64,000 nt of DNA from the NCBI RefSeq assembly GCF_037975245.1, contig NC_092580.1, positions 28,485,501-28,549,500 of the forward strand. Reading direction: 5' to 3'. Of this stretch, positions 1 to 12,400 are shown in pieces. Every line of letters starts with the position of its first letter. Within the stretch, counting starts at the first letter, position 1. Origin of the DNA: Apostichopus japonicus. Taxonomy: Eukaryota > Echinodermata > Holothuroidea > Aspidochirotida > Stichopodidae. The notes under the pieces are model-generated. The model saw only the letters and a list, made by a program, of their open reading frames with translations. It did not search any database and was not told where the DNA came from. The position numbers and the translations under genes are program-made.

Positions 1-1890
1 TTGTCTCTCATGAAATTTTTCAATCAAATTTGAAATTTTGTTCTTTGTTGAGAAATTGTACTTTCAAACTACAATCACTCAACCCACTGATCGATCAGTT
101 TTCCTCCCCAACCATATACCCTTGGCCTCCTCCCTCTCTTCCAAAGATCATGGTACTATAGTGGTTTTGTACAGCCTCTATACTACCTTAAGTATATTTG
201 TGTTGATGATATAAAAGAGTAATTTATGTCTACACAATCTTTACCATTGACCTTTAATGATAGAAAAATTATGTAAATCAATTTGAAGATTTAATTGAAA
301 CTGCCTGTAGAAATAGTATTCTAGTGCTTAAACATAATTACTCTCCTAGTTATTTACATATTTTATGGTTTACAGGATATAGTCAAAGTAGAGTTATCTA
401 TTGTTAATAATCGATATTATGAACTGAAAATATATATATTTTGGTAAACTTTCCCTTGATCTTAAACAATTAGTAAACACTTTTGTTTCATATCCAAGCT
501 TACAAATAGGCCTACAGAATTGTTGTGAATTGTTAGCTACAATGCATAATTCTAAAAAAATTTAAGGATTGTAGTTTTCATGCAGAATCAGATCAGATCA
601 AGTAAAATATTGTATATTCTGCTCACATAAATTTTATCAAATCCACGATGACTAGACTACTAGATAATTAAATAAAGAATATATAATAAACATTCACAAA
701 GTTACTCTCTTATGCTATCGTATCAAACTTTAAGAAAGCCAATTATTAATTTGCAGGTTTAGAAACCAGGCTAAGCATGTGAGAACAGAACTGTCAGCAT
801 GCTAGGCATTACCTAAACCTATATCAAAGTGTGTACAAACTTTAGTAAAATATTTTAGTGCTTGGGCTTTGCAAGGATCTTTCTTATTTTCCTTAAAAGA
901 AGAGCATGCTAAACTGGACATGCGCAGCGGCTATCCTTCGTCAGTTCCGAAAGTAATTCTAATCTAGGCCTATGCACCACCGTTGCTTTCCTTGTAAGTA
1001 ATTCATATCAATAGGATTAAAGAATGTCATTTGAAATTTGTGGTCATGATAAAAGGAATGCTTGGTTGCAAATTTAAAACTTTCTTCAAAATGAGTCAAT
1101 GTTTCGGTCTACACTTGAAATTAAATTGGTTGCCTATTTATATTCGCCCAGTGAGGTGTAGGCCTACTTACTTGGATGCACAAGCCAACTATATCATATA
1201 TGGTTCATTTTAACGTATTTAGCTTGCTATCCTTATTCACAACTAAAGCAATTTTCGTGCAACATGTTACAAGCATGTGATGGCATGCTGCCAAATAAAT
1301 CAAACCTGCGGACTGTGTTTATCGTAACGCAAATTTTCCGAAATAACAAAGTGACGAAGATAGACCCTATCCTAATTCACATGGCCTCAATTTCTATACT
1401 TGGAGAAAATACAATTACCTTCACAATCGTTGATGAAAGTATAAGCGATTTGAGTTCCTTCCAATATGCAGCGGGATATCATGTAGTAATGTCGTAACTG
1501 AGTAGGCCTACACGATTTGTAAGAAAGTGTCCAGTTAGTTGTCTGGTGTATTGCGACAGTTGTGTTTACAGATTACGTCATAAGAGCGTCGATCGTCATG
1601 TAAACATTAACTGGGCAAACGGTCAAAGGTTATAGCTGAAATTGTAATGGCATCACCGCCTGCTTCAGTTGAGTTGGTTTCCTTTCGTACATATAATGAG
1701 AAAAAACCATTCCTTTCGTTGTATATTGTTACTTCAATTAAATTGTTGCTATGCTTCAAACCTGTGAAATCTTTAAATTCTCAAATTTTAACTAACCATT
1801 TGCCTATCATGAAATACACCCCTGATATATAATGCGGCACGTACAAGCAAAGTTTCCCATAGTAGAGTTGATTTTTATGGAACGCCAAAA
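1..1890. other. Gene-free AT-rich region
   Basis: No coding exon could be supported. The open frames here (the longest 77 codons, at 1264-1497) lack family resemblance, convincing splice borders or biased composition. The sequence is AT-rich and contains several copies of an AGGCCTA-type short motif that recurs across the whole window, probably a genome-wide compositional habit. Confidence 0.6.
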
Positions 1891-1894
1891 GGAC

Positions 1895-2240
1895 TCCAGG
1901 TGGCGCTAATACTCCAAACAGGAGGTGCTACTACCCTAAACAGGGGGTGCTACTACTCTTATTAGGAAGTGCTACTATTCTTAACAGGAGCCGAGGTGCT
2001 ACTACTCTAAACAAAAGGTGCTACTGCTACTCCAAACAGGAGATGCTACTACTCTAAACAGGAGGTCCTACTACTCCTAAGTGACGATGCTGCTGTAAAA
2101 GATGGCGCTACTACTATAGGGTCTCTAAAATAGGCGATGCTACTACTACAGGCGGCGATGCTACTGTAAATTAGTGGCGCTACTACCCTAAACGGAAGTT
2201 GCTACTACTCCAAAATGGAGTCGCTACTACTCTAAACAGG
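1895..2240. repeat. Degenerate ~25-bp minisatellite
   Basis: About a dozen diverged head-to-tail units share a core like GGTGCTACTACTCTAAACAG. Unit length drifts around 22-27 bp with substitutions and small indels, so the array is old or rapidly diverging. It directly abuts the U2-headed SINE cluster that starts near 2420. No coding meaning is evident. Confidence 0.85.
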
Positions 2241-2419
2241 TCTCGCACCACAATTAATTGTTCCATTGACTTACACACTAAACTCGCCACTTTCACTGGG
2301 TACTGAAGCATACAGGGGGCGGTCAGTCCGCAGGGTGCCGAGGTACACCCTGGGTACTGGAGCATACAGGGAACAGCCATGTGTACTTTGTACTCATCAG
2401 TACAGGAAAGACTATACTC

Positions 2420-2560
2420 ATACTTTTTAAGAAAAAGTCGCCCAGGAAAGAACCTGCCCATGGGCACGAAAACATGTACAACATATAGGACTTGTACAAT
2501 CATGTGATCGAAAGGGAACAGATACTACACATGATCTTAGCCAAAAGGCCGAGAAGCGAT
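2420..2560 (-). repeat. U2 snRNA-headed SINE-like unit, copy C
   Basis: Read on the minus strand, the unit starts at 2560 with a sequence matching the 5' end of U2 snRNA for about 44 bases: ATCGCTTCTCGGCCTTTTGG, then the branch-site-recognition neighbourhood and GTAGTATCTGTT. A non-U2 body of about 90 bases follows, ending in a GCGACTTTTTCTTAAAAAG tail at about 2428. The body tail resembles that of copy A (2594-2793) but its middle is shorter. A functional U2 gene is unlikely because homology stops after about 45 nt, where the rest of the ~190-nt RNA should follow. Confidence 0.75.
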
Positions 2561-2593
2561 CACTACACATGATCTTAGCCAAAAGGCCGAGAC
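2561..2593 (-). repeat. Solitary U2 snRNA 5'-end fragment, copy B
   Basis: This is a 33-bp piece of the U2 snRNA 5' end (TCTCGGCC...GTGTAGT on the minus strand), wedged between the A-rich tail of copy A and the head of copy C. It lacks the first bases of U2 and any body. Its position directly after an A-rich tail repeats the junction seen elsewhere in the cluster. Confidence 0.75.
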
Positions 2594-2793
2594 TTTTTTT
2601 TTTTTTTAAGGAACAGTCACCCAGGAAAGAACATGAGCACGAAAACCAAACTACCGAACGACTGATCCGCTCTCAACCCCAGTCCCCTTGCATCGGAACT
2701 GTGACTGTGTGATCATCGTCGGGTGTGCATCACCATTCCCCTCGAAAGGAGACAGATACTACACATGATCTTAGCCAAAAGGCCGAGAAGGAG
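2594..2793 (-). repeat. U2 snRNA-headed SINE-like unit, copy A (most complete)
   Basis: On the minus strand the unit runs from a U2 5'-end head (2793-2752, slightly altered in the first bases) through a body of about 145 bases to an A-run at 2607-2594. The body includes GAGCGGATCAGTCGGT and ends with GGGTGACTGTTCCTTAAAA. Head, body and A-rich tail is the layout of a SINE. snRNA-headed SINEs have been described in crocodilians, so the class has precedent. That this is a SINE family is inferred from repeated copies in this window only. Part of another tail (GGGTGACTGTTCTTA) lies at 2818-2835, just upstream of this head. Confidence 0.75.
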
Positions 2794-2894
2794 CACACGA
2801 TGCTTCACATGATGCTTGCTAAGAACAGTCACCCAGTACAGCCTGTATATTGTCACGATAACAAGTTACAGTATATTGTACCACAAAAATAGCT

Positions 2895-3196
2895 TAATAA
2901 TAATAATAATCAGCAGTTATTTTTACGACGCTTAAGCGACTACAAATGTGGGAGAAGCCCGCAAGGGCTTATGGATTACAACTTACACGTCGGGTGGCTT
3001 CCAATTCAACATTTTAACTCAAATTTGGAATCTTTTCAATTTAGAAGGTCATTTCAGATGGGAAAACCGTAGATTGCTCTTGGATGAAAAACCCACCATA
3101 TATGGCCCGGCCGGGAATCGAACCCCGAACCTCCCGATTGCTAAGCCTCATTGCTTCAAATGTCACCGCCTTTATCCACTCGGCCACAGCACCGGT
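2895..3196 (-). repeat. tRNA-headed SINE with (ATT)n tail
   Basis: The minus strand from 3196 begins with a tRNA-Leu/Ser-like head of about 90 bases. It has an A box (TGGCCGAGTGG) and a B box (GGTTCGATTCC) flanked by GGG/CCC pairing like a T arm. The head is followed by about 200 bases of unrelated body and a GATTATTATTATTATT tail at 2897-2913. The anticodon region does not fold cleanly and the acceptor ends do not pair well, so it is a retroposon head and not a tRNA gene. Two overlapping open frames here are by-products. Confidence 0.75.
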
Positions 3197-3439
3197 TAAT
3201 ATAAGTAAAATCTTCCTCAAGATGGTTGTTTCAACTATTGGAGATGGTTTATTATTACTTTTACGATAAATATTAGAATTGTTAAGTAGGAGACGTTTAG
3301 AAATAACAAGTTAACCGCTATGAGACATGTTTAACTCATTAAAAAACGATTGCTATTTCGTGATTGGTTCTTTTCTAACATTACGTCATATCACAATTCA
3401 TTCTACGTTCGTCGCATCTTTGAAGCGGGGCATACACGT

Positions 3440-4118
3440 CATTCATACAATAGAAAGGGTGTTCGCGGCGTCTGTCTTGCCGATCTAGTATATGCGGTTC
3501 CAGTATGGTATCATTTTGTACACGTTAAAGATAAGAGAAGAATAAGAAGTTTTCTTAAATTTTGTTCAAAAATTTTCAGGCTTAATTATGAGAATCCTGT
3601 ACATAGAGTCAATGAATCTGCTAGGAATGAATTTATACGACTTGTCAAAAATATTCAAACTTCTAACGAACATCCTCTACATTCCAAGCTCAACTCTCTG
3701 TGCAATAAAACAAATTATAATTTGAGAAATCCAAATATCACGCCATCTTTTAGAGTTATACTCTTTAAGAACTTGTTAATTTACAGAGCAGCCATTTTTG
3801 TACAAAACGGCTCCTTAGATCCTTTATTGTAGCTTTTTGATAATGTGTTAGAATTTTTACTCTTTAAGAACTCGTTTTATTTACAGAACAGCCCCTTTTA
3901 GTAAACTGGTAAAGACAGCTTTCCAGATCCTTTGTTGTAGCTTCTTGATAATTTTGATAACTTTTGTAACGCTTTTTATGTTTTCACTATTAACTTAGTC
4001 TCATAAACTTTTATATGTCTTAACCTGTATTTTGATGTCCTGTATATTGTTATATTTTTATCCTATTTATAAATTTCTCTGTAAATTTATACTGGAATAA
4101 AGAAATGAATGAATGAAT
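3440..4118 (+). mobile_element. 3' end of a LINE (CR1/Rex/L2-like)
   Basis: An open frame ending at 3832 resembles the C-terminus of CR1-like reverse transcriptases. It contains DLVYAVPVWYHFV followed by a basic segment (KDKRRIRSFLKF), the usual 'Y..PVW' block after the polymerase domain. About 280 bases of untranslated sequence follow, ending in GGAATAAAG and a short (GAAT)n run at about 4103-4118, the kind of microsatellite tail these elements use. No endonuclease or catalytic polymerase motif is present, so this is a 5'-truncated dead copy. The exact 5' break is uncertain (3300-3450). Confidence 0.65.
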
Positions 4119-4248
4119 TTATTGTTACGTGATATCATGAGGCACAAACGAAACTTACCACTACAAACCGCGAGAAACAAGCAAACTTCAACTAACGCGA
4201 GGGTACACGTTTTAAGTGACATTTATGCATATTGGGCAGATTCCCGTA

Positions 4249-4450
4249 GATACAGATTCTACACATGATCTAAGCCAGAAGGCCGAAAAAGCGATCGCTT
4301 TCGGTTTTTAAGAATAGTCACCAAGAATTGAACCTGGGCACCAAAACAACTAACCGACTGATCCGCTCTCAACCCTAGTTCCCTTGCATCAAGACTGTGA
4401 CTGTGTGGACATCGATGTCAGATGTGTATCACAGACCCCTAGAAGGGTAA
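4249..4450 (-). repeat. U2-headed SINE-like tandem, copies D (body) and E (head)
   Basis: On the minus strand, 4450-4305 matches the body of copy A (shared: ACACAGTCACAG, GAGCGGATCAGTCGGTTAG, TTGGTGACTATTCTTAAAAA). It is followed immediately by a diverged U2 5' end at 4297-4249 (ATCGCTTTTTCGGCCTTCTGG...GTGTAGAATCTGT). The body lacks its own U2 head at its 5' side. The head E follows D's A-rich tail, so the tail-then-head junction of the 2.4-2.8 kb cluster recurs 1.7 kb away. Confidence 0.7.
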
Positions 4451-4454
4451 CATA

Positions 4455-6459
4455 ATGCTGTTCGCTTTCTCCTTCTTAACTGCTCTTATTTTCCGCTCTA
4501 AATGTCCGCTACCTCCAAGCAGGTCTTCCATTCACGACGGGCAAGAACAGTATTGTGCAGGATTCGTCACAATACGCATAACTATGTTATCTCTATTTGA
4601 TAATGTATTGAAGTCTCTTAAACCTCCTTGGAGGATACATAGAGAAAAATGAACTAAACTAAACTAAAGATTTCCAGGTAAGGGGGCAAGAGTGAAATGA
4701 GTTGTTAGGTTTTCGTCCCGGCCAGGCTCAGTCTTTGGTTACTTGTTTTACAAAGGATAACGACGTGTCAAAAAAAAAAAAAAAATGCCACGAGAATCCC
4801 TTTCCTCACCCTTTTTAAAAGAAATGTTCAGAAAGAACTTGAATGGGGAGCATGGATATTTTGTACCCGTCGAACAATGTATAAATTATATAATTAACTC
4901 TGGACTTGTATTTAGCGCTATCATAAATACATTTATACTTATACCCGCCCCGGTTAGCATTTTCTTTTAATAGTCCAGAGTTAATTTATGGGCGCGCTTT
5001 TGTTGATTCATGTATTATAGGACTAAGTTAATTGGTCACTTCATTGAACGCAAAGAGCTCATGCATATAACTTAATTAAGGCTGAGCCACTAACATTCAA
5101 ATCAGGGCACAAACATTTAGCAGATAAGGAATACCGGCGCCGGGAACGGCACTGTGTAGCTGACTGTGATTGCAAATGTTTCCGTTTATGTTTTACCCGA
5201 GGAGTCGAAAGTGGTTCTACCATACGCTGTAACATATAGAAGTTACTACCATCAGAGCTATCCAGCACGTAAAAAGAATATTACTAAAAAGCCATATAAA
5301 GAGTCACTACAGATGATCGATATTATCGTATAAACTCGATACTTATCTGTTTACATTTGTCTTCTGGTCAAAATTAAAACAAACTTTCTCTCTATTTATA
5401 CCTTCCATCAACATTTCTCACATTAAGCTAGCAAAATGCTGCAACTGCCGGGAGTTTCCTTCGGCTTTCCCCCGGTACCCCTCTCCCTACCAGGACTTTG
5501 TAATACATTCCACTGAAATTGAATTCTTCTCTGAAATTTGTATTTTTGTTTCTTAGAGTTGCTACGAGACAATAGTGCTTTGAGAGTATATTCCAGAGAA
5601 GTTTTAGAGTAATTCCATTTTGTGACATACATTTTATTTCTAAAAACTACTGCAGCTCCTCTCTTGAAAAACGACGATGAACGCTCCTGATTATACTAAA
5701 ATTAGGATCAACAGTTTTTCTTCAGCATGATAGATCTGAACCTTGTAGTATAGTAAGCAAACCAGCGTAATGATAATTTTTGTAATCATTTTTTTCATTT
5801 CGGATTCCCGCACCAAATATCAGGCTCAGTGGACTATGAGAATTCTATCAGTTTTCCTTCATTATACCATGTCACATTGATACCTCTCCGTCAATACACT
5901 GTCGACGGAACCGATAAGAAAAGATGGATAGTGGTAAATTAAAAAGTCGAAATTTGGAAAATATTGTCTTTTTCTGCTTAGCGCCACTATTTGGGATCTG
6001 AAAATATGTGTTTGCTTAGCTTAGCTTGCAAACATTCTTAATTTTGCTACGTAAAGTAGTGGCAGATATCATAACAAGCGGATGCTGCGCAGGGCGACTA
6101 GGGACGTGTACAACTATTCGTGTAATTAGTACACAACACACTGTAAATATATATCAGTTAGGCTTTACTACTGTAACACCAACAGTATTGCAATGTAAAG
6201 AAATAGGATGTGCTTGATTTTGTGTAAATGTATGTACTAGAACTACTCTACCGGTGTGTCTAGGTTGAGAATCTACAACTAAAAGCTCGCTGAAAATTAT
6301 ATGGCTAGTGCAAATAGGATTAAAACACTTCTACTCATTTAGCCCTTAGTTAGAAGTTGCTTTTAAGAAAATGGAAGACACAAACGTTAGCTAATGTCAC
6401 TGATTTGTTTGTTAGTATAATAATCGATGTGGTTGATGTTAAAATAATAGGGGCTTCTT
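4455..6459. other. Intergenic region upstream of TBC1D22
   Basis: No gene was recognised. There is a short (AACTA)n-like run near 4650-4668, which could be the tail of another decayed retroelement. A 14-base A run occurs near 4770. The last few hundred bases before 6460 should contain the TBC1D22 promoter and 5' UTR, but no TATA box or initiator could be assigned with confidence. Confidence 0.5.
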
Positions 6460-9400
6460 ATGGCTTCACCGGGCAATCGTGCGGCTGAATTTACAGTGGC
6501 GACTGGTTTCGGCAGTAAAGCTCAAACTGATAAGAAGGCAAATTACTGGAAGAAGAACTCGAACAGGGTACCAGGAAGGTAAAATTAATGGAAAAGTAAT
6601 ATAGCTAGATGAGAAACTGGAAATGACAACAATCTTCATCAAAATGAGTCATTTTATTTTTAGCCTAGGCCTAGGCTAAAGGCAAAGAGTTAAGGGCCTA
6701 AGTTCAATATTTGCTGAAGAAGCCCCTGCCTAACTTAGGCACTTTAGGAACTTTATTCGAAGTCTCAACCACATTTTCACTTAAATTTTAGTAAGCCGAG
6801 AAGTAATGTACATATCTTTGTGAGGAACAAAATTATGGGGGAAAAATTAGGCCTTGGCATAGTGACTAGGCCTAGTAAAGGAAGTATTGCTGATAACAGT
6901 TCCTGAAACTTTGGTGGCAAAGTAATGTATAATTCTGTAAAGAGTAGATGTTTATTTGACATAGTTTGCAAAAACATAGTTTGCAAAACATTCCACCATT
7001 GCATGTGATCAGGAAAATTTTCCTATGATTGTCCAGTTGTTCAGACAACCAAACTCAGCTTGTGAGGTCTTCCAGTGCAGAACTTGTTGTTTACATCAAA
7101 TGATTTTGTGTAACCACTTCCCATCTTCAATGCTTTTTTTCAACTAGTGAAGATTTGATCTCTGTTATATGGTATGTTACAACAAATTTCAAGAAAAGGG
7201 ACCAACGGTTGTGCTTCTTCTTTCAAAATGTAATTTATCCTTCAAAGTCTTTAAACCTATTGAGCAAGCATAAAGTTGGTACTTAATTTCCCAAACCTAC
7301 TGTACTATATAACAAAAGTTCAATAATGTATTTTACAACAAAGTAATTAATGCTTTCAGTCTGTTCTCATTTTTTATCATTCAATACAAATACTGTAATG
7401 TGTATGTAGTAACTTCTTTATTCTTTGCTGAAAATGTTCATATTTTTGTTTTTTGTCTCTTTCATTTTGGCAGCATAAAACCAGTATATAGTGCCATGTA
7501 CCCACCGGGCGAGATCCCTAGCCATGCTCATGTGTCGTCATCTAGATCTCCTGGAAAGCAGAAAACCAAGAAGGGAGATTCCTTTGCAAAATTTGACAGT
7601 AACACAAGCGATGTTTGGGACGTTGACGAAAATGAAGATTTTTCTTTCTTAACTCCTCAAAAACATTCTACGGGCTACAATCAAAGATATGCAACTAATT
7701 CATCTCAATTGGAGACAAGTTCAGAAGCAGAGAGAGTTTCTCCATCTGTTGTCACCGGTAACGAAGGGAGCAAGTCATCGACTCCCTCCAGTCAGCCTTC
7801 TCAAAAGAAGAAAACAGGTATGTCTTGAATTTCTTTGTGGTTGTTTAAAATTGTAAGTTTTTAACTTTTGAAATTCCATGCTAAGGAAAAAAAATTAGAT
7901 AAATAGCATGACTTTGTTGTGTTCAGTGGGAAAGTTTTGTTTCACCCTGGAAAATTGGGCATTCCTCAGTTTTGAAGTTGTATTGCAACCTTAATTTCAA
8001 ACTAGTTTTCAAGATTTTATATGTCAAACTAAATTTCAAAAAGGACTCTCTTAAATTGCAAAATTACTCTGATATCTTGAAGATGAGATCTCACGTTTTG
8101 TCAGTAATGTGTGAATTTTTAAAGACCTCTGAATAGAGTCTTCCCTGCCAGTGACATTTCTGAGTTTCCCAATGTTTTCATTGTTAAACATCACTCCTTC
8201 CACAACCATTCCACAAAGTTTCTGGTGTTTTTACGAGGAGCCATTTCTGCTGATTCTCTTGTTTTCGATCTTCTTATGTTAGATAATGATGTGACTGTAT
8301 CCTCATCTAGTCCAGCCAATGAGCCTACATCCCAGATTGAAGCTCCTAGGCCTTCATCACCAATACGCCTTAATTCTCAGCAGCAGCAGCCATCCAGGGA
8401 ACCAGGAGAGGGCAGAGCGGAAAAATTTAAGGAACTCCTTTTTGATATCAATACAAATTTAGGTAAAGTAACACTGCTGTAAACAAAACCGTTTTTGGGG
8501 TAGTCCAAAAAAATGGTGTCCTGAAATATTTAGTGACCATGCTATATATCGATTTAATGATTCCCGATGTTCAAATAATTGTGAAGCAAACTTTTTGACA
8601 AAGAGTTAGGCCTACCAGTGACTTGAGGTCATTTATTGAAACTGATCAACTCATGTTTAATCCATCAGTCCAAATTATATTGACAGTTGAAAGATATGTG
8701 AACATGCCCTGTCATGCCCGATAGTTACACTCCATCGGTCTCTTACAGACTTCTAACAAGTCGATAAAAATGATTTATCTACTCCTTTAACATTCTAGTC
8801 CATTATTGTAGAAGGTAGTGCTACTTCCGTAATGCTTGGAATATGAACAGTTCAAATACATTTAAATCCTATTACCACTTATGCGAGATGTTTCACGTCA
8901 TGACTGTACAAACCTGTAATCCTAAGTTGTTCCTAGTTTTGTTGTGGTCTTAACTGGCTTTTTCTTCTCAAAAACTATAGAAAGGTCTTCACCCATAAAT
9001 AGTGCCACTGAAAATCTCACCACAGAACAATGCCGGGGACATTCTTTCCGGCTATTTTCAAAACCTTTCTGTCAGGGTGAATGTTTAGCCATGGTCATTT
9101 TTCCCATTCCCTTTCATACTGTTTATAGTAAGATAACATTGGTATTCAACTATTGACTTTACAGATGAACTTAGGAAGCATAGTTGGAATGGAATTCCTG
9201 ATACTGTAAGACCAATTGCTTGGAAAGTTCTTTTGGTGAGTTCTGTTACCATGTATGTAAACCCAGTGAGAGTAGCCTTAGAGCTTTGGTGCACCTTTAA
9301 CTTGGTATTTCACATATGTTTAACTAGGAATTGTAGTTGAAATGGAATCCTGGATCAAAACCTCAGGTACTCTAACCTTAAATACACACTTTTATCTTCT

Positions 9401-12400
9401 TTCTTGTGTAGATTTGTGAACAGTTTTTCTTGTTCTATGTTTAGAAGGTGTTGAAATAGTATTTACTTGTGTTTATTGTCACATCTGTACTGGAGTCAAG
9501 CAATGGACCTGTTTTGTTTTACAGTTTCCGTTCCTGTGTGGTTGGTGGAGAGTGGGTGGAATAATTTATCTGGTATCTCATGTCAAAGTGGTGTGCAAAC
9601 TGGTCAAGTTACTATGCAAGTGTAAAGGTGCATATCAGTTTGTGAACAAAGAAACGGTGTCATATAACTTTCCATAGTAACAAACAAAGTTCCTATAAAG
9701 CAGTGAAATGGTTATGCAAAATTACCACGTAAGTTCATTTCCCTGCAACTGTGGAAACGTCTCATGAACCCCTTTATGAGATTTTGAATCTTGGAGAAGG
9801 TGTTATGAAATTCTGATATTAAACAGTTATGGTCTTTACTTGTAATATGTCTTACAGGGGTACTTGCCAACTAACACCGACCGCAGAGAACAGACGTTGC
9901 AAAGAAAACGTTCAGAATACCATGGTTTTTTGGAACAGTACTATGAATCAAGACATGAATCCGAACATATAGATACCTTTAGACAGGTGAGTTTGACCGA
10001 GTAAATCATGACACAATGTATTCCTATACGCTACTGTAGCAACAAATTAATTTCTGGTTTCTTTCAAATTTATTCAAAATTGAGATATTCTTAATATTGT
10101 ATTTGTACTTTCCTGTTTAAAAATCCTCCTTGTTTGATTTCCTCTGAGATAATTTAGATCTTGGCCAGAGGTAGGGTGATATATTTGGGAGTCAGGATAT
10201 GGAGTGTGAGGGATGTGGTTTTACCATTGTGTGATAGTGTTGAGAATTATCTAGCTTAGACTTAGATGTGGAGACTTGTCAAGGTTGTTGTGAAATAGTA
10301 TTAATGTTGTTATTATTTATTTGCACATCTAATTGGTGAAATTTGCAAATTAAAGCAAGAATGCCAGAAGGACTACCAATTTATTGTTATGACAAATATC
10401 AGAGGAAGTTGTGCAGTAGGAATTGTGGGTTTTTGCAGATTTTTAACATTTGAAAGGCTTTCTATGATGATATATTGATTGGTTGGATTGATTGGTTGAT
10501 AAGAAAATGGGATAGTTGCTTCCAAGCTGTACATCTATTGAGGTTTCTCTCTCACTTTTTTTTTTTCAGATTCACATTGATATCCCAAGAACCAACCCAC
10601 TCATACCACTATTTCAGCAGTCTGAAGTACAAGAGGTAATTGCAATTGGTTAATATCATGGTTAACCTCAGAGAACTTAAACTTAGAAAATAAAATGGTT
10701 GTGAATGTTGCTACCATGCATATTAGAGCAGTATATATATTTTTCTCATGATGGACATTAAACTGTAGGGTATCAAATGCAACAGAATTGTCAATTCATT
10801 CTTTGGTTGTGCAATAGATAGCAACCAAAGATTTAATTAGTAAATTTGATAAGGCAATAGATAGCAACCAAAGATTTAATTAGTAAATTTGATAAGTAAG
10901 TTGCTATGTAGAGACATTACAAATATGTGCGATCCACTTTGGAGTATGAACTTGTTGGCTTTGTATGTCGTGTGCAATTTCAAAATGGTTGATTGATACA
11001 AAATTACGATCAACCACAACTAAAGTGGTTGGTAGTCACCGAAAACTGATAGCTACGAAAAAAGGATCTTGTTGGTTTTAAGTTTTGTATACTTCAGTTA
11101 AAGTTATTCATTGTCTTTGTCAGAAGGATATTCCCCCATTGTTGTTCAAAAGCTGTGCATGGGGCATTCCATGCATAATATGGGAGAGGGGGCATTGCAT
11201 GTATTATACGGGGGGGGGGGGCATTCCATATATTATATGGGGGCATTCCATGTATCATATGGGGGACATTCCATGTATGATATGGGGGGCATTCCATGCA
11301 TGATATGGGGGGGGCATCCATGTATGATATGGGGGCATTCCATGTGTGATATGGGAGGGGGGGAGCATGCCATGTATGATATAGGTGGCATTCCATGTAC
11401 GATATGGGGGGCATCCAATGTATGATATGGGGGGCATCCATGTATGATATGGGGGGCATTCCATGTATGATATGGGAGGGGGGGGGAGCATGCCATGTAT
11501 GATATAGGTGGCATTCCATGTATGTTATGGGGGGGGGGAGCATTCCATGTATGTTATGGGGGGGGCATTCCATGTATGATATGGGGTGCCTTACAAAGCA
11601 TGAAAATCACACATTGCCACTGTGATATCAAGTAATATTAAATACAGTTTTGTCTCTTTATTTTCTTCTTTTCCTTAAGATATTTGAGAGGATATTATTC
11701 ATCTGGGCCATCCGCCATCCTGCCAGTGGTTACGTTCAGGGCATCAATGACCTTGTCACTCCATTCTTCTTTGTCTTCTTGTCAGAGTATGTTGGTGAGT
11801 TACAGCCTCAGCTTTAAGTAGAGTTGTACTCCAAACAAGCCTTATTTCTCTTCTCCTGCCATTCATTAAAGCAGCAGTCAACTTGAGAGTAACCTAAAGT
11901 GGCATACACAGCAGTGATAATATCCATCAACAGTAGATATCTTATATAGTGGCCATGCAAAGCGATACAAAATTATTGCAAAAGTGAACATTTACATATT
12001 GCCAATTTTTGTTTAGTCAGCATCCCCTCCCTCTCTTAAAGAGTGCAGTCCACTTTTACTCCCCCTACACATCCTCACCTAAACCTATCAACATTTTTAT
12101 TTGTTTCTCACTGGAGATATAAAGAAGAAATTATCCTTTTCTTTTGAGAAGTGGCTGTGATTTTGCAAGATATTGTAACAATTTCAAGGCATAGTTCAGG
12201 TTAATGTAGGAAATGGAACTGTTAATGGGATGATAAAGACTGCCCTCATTCCACCTTGACAGCTAGAATAACTCTGATTAAGAACACACTTCAAATAACT
12301 TAAAACTTAACTCGCGCAAAAAGAAACGTCTTATGCCGGTAATCTGGCCTAGTTTCGAATGAGGTGTAACAGAAGTGTTGGACACCACCATTGATCCCAG

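Noticed and set aside
2517-2560. Functional U2 snRNA gene on the minus strand
   Set aside because: Homology stops after about 44 nt; the Sm site and 3' stem-loops of U2 are absent and the segment is repeated next to non-U2 sequence.
3109-3196. tRNA-Leu/Ser gene on the minus strand
   Set aside because: A and B boxes are good, but acceptor and anticodon stems do not pair well and a SINE body with an (ATT)n tail follows.
4455-4652. 65-codon open frame upstream of an (AACTA)n tract
   Set aside because: It could be a decayed retroelement end, but no reverse transcriptase motif is visible, so no coding call is made.
11094-11573. Long His/Pro/Met-rich open frames on both strands
   Set aside because: They come from translating the minisatellite, whose period keeps frames open; no splice or family support.
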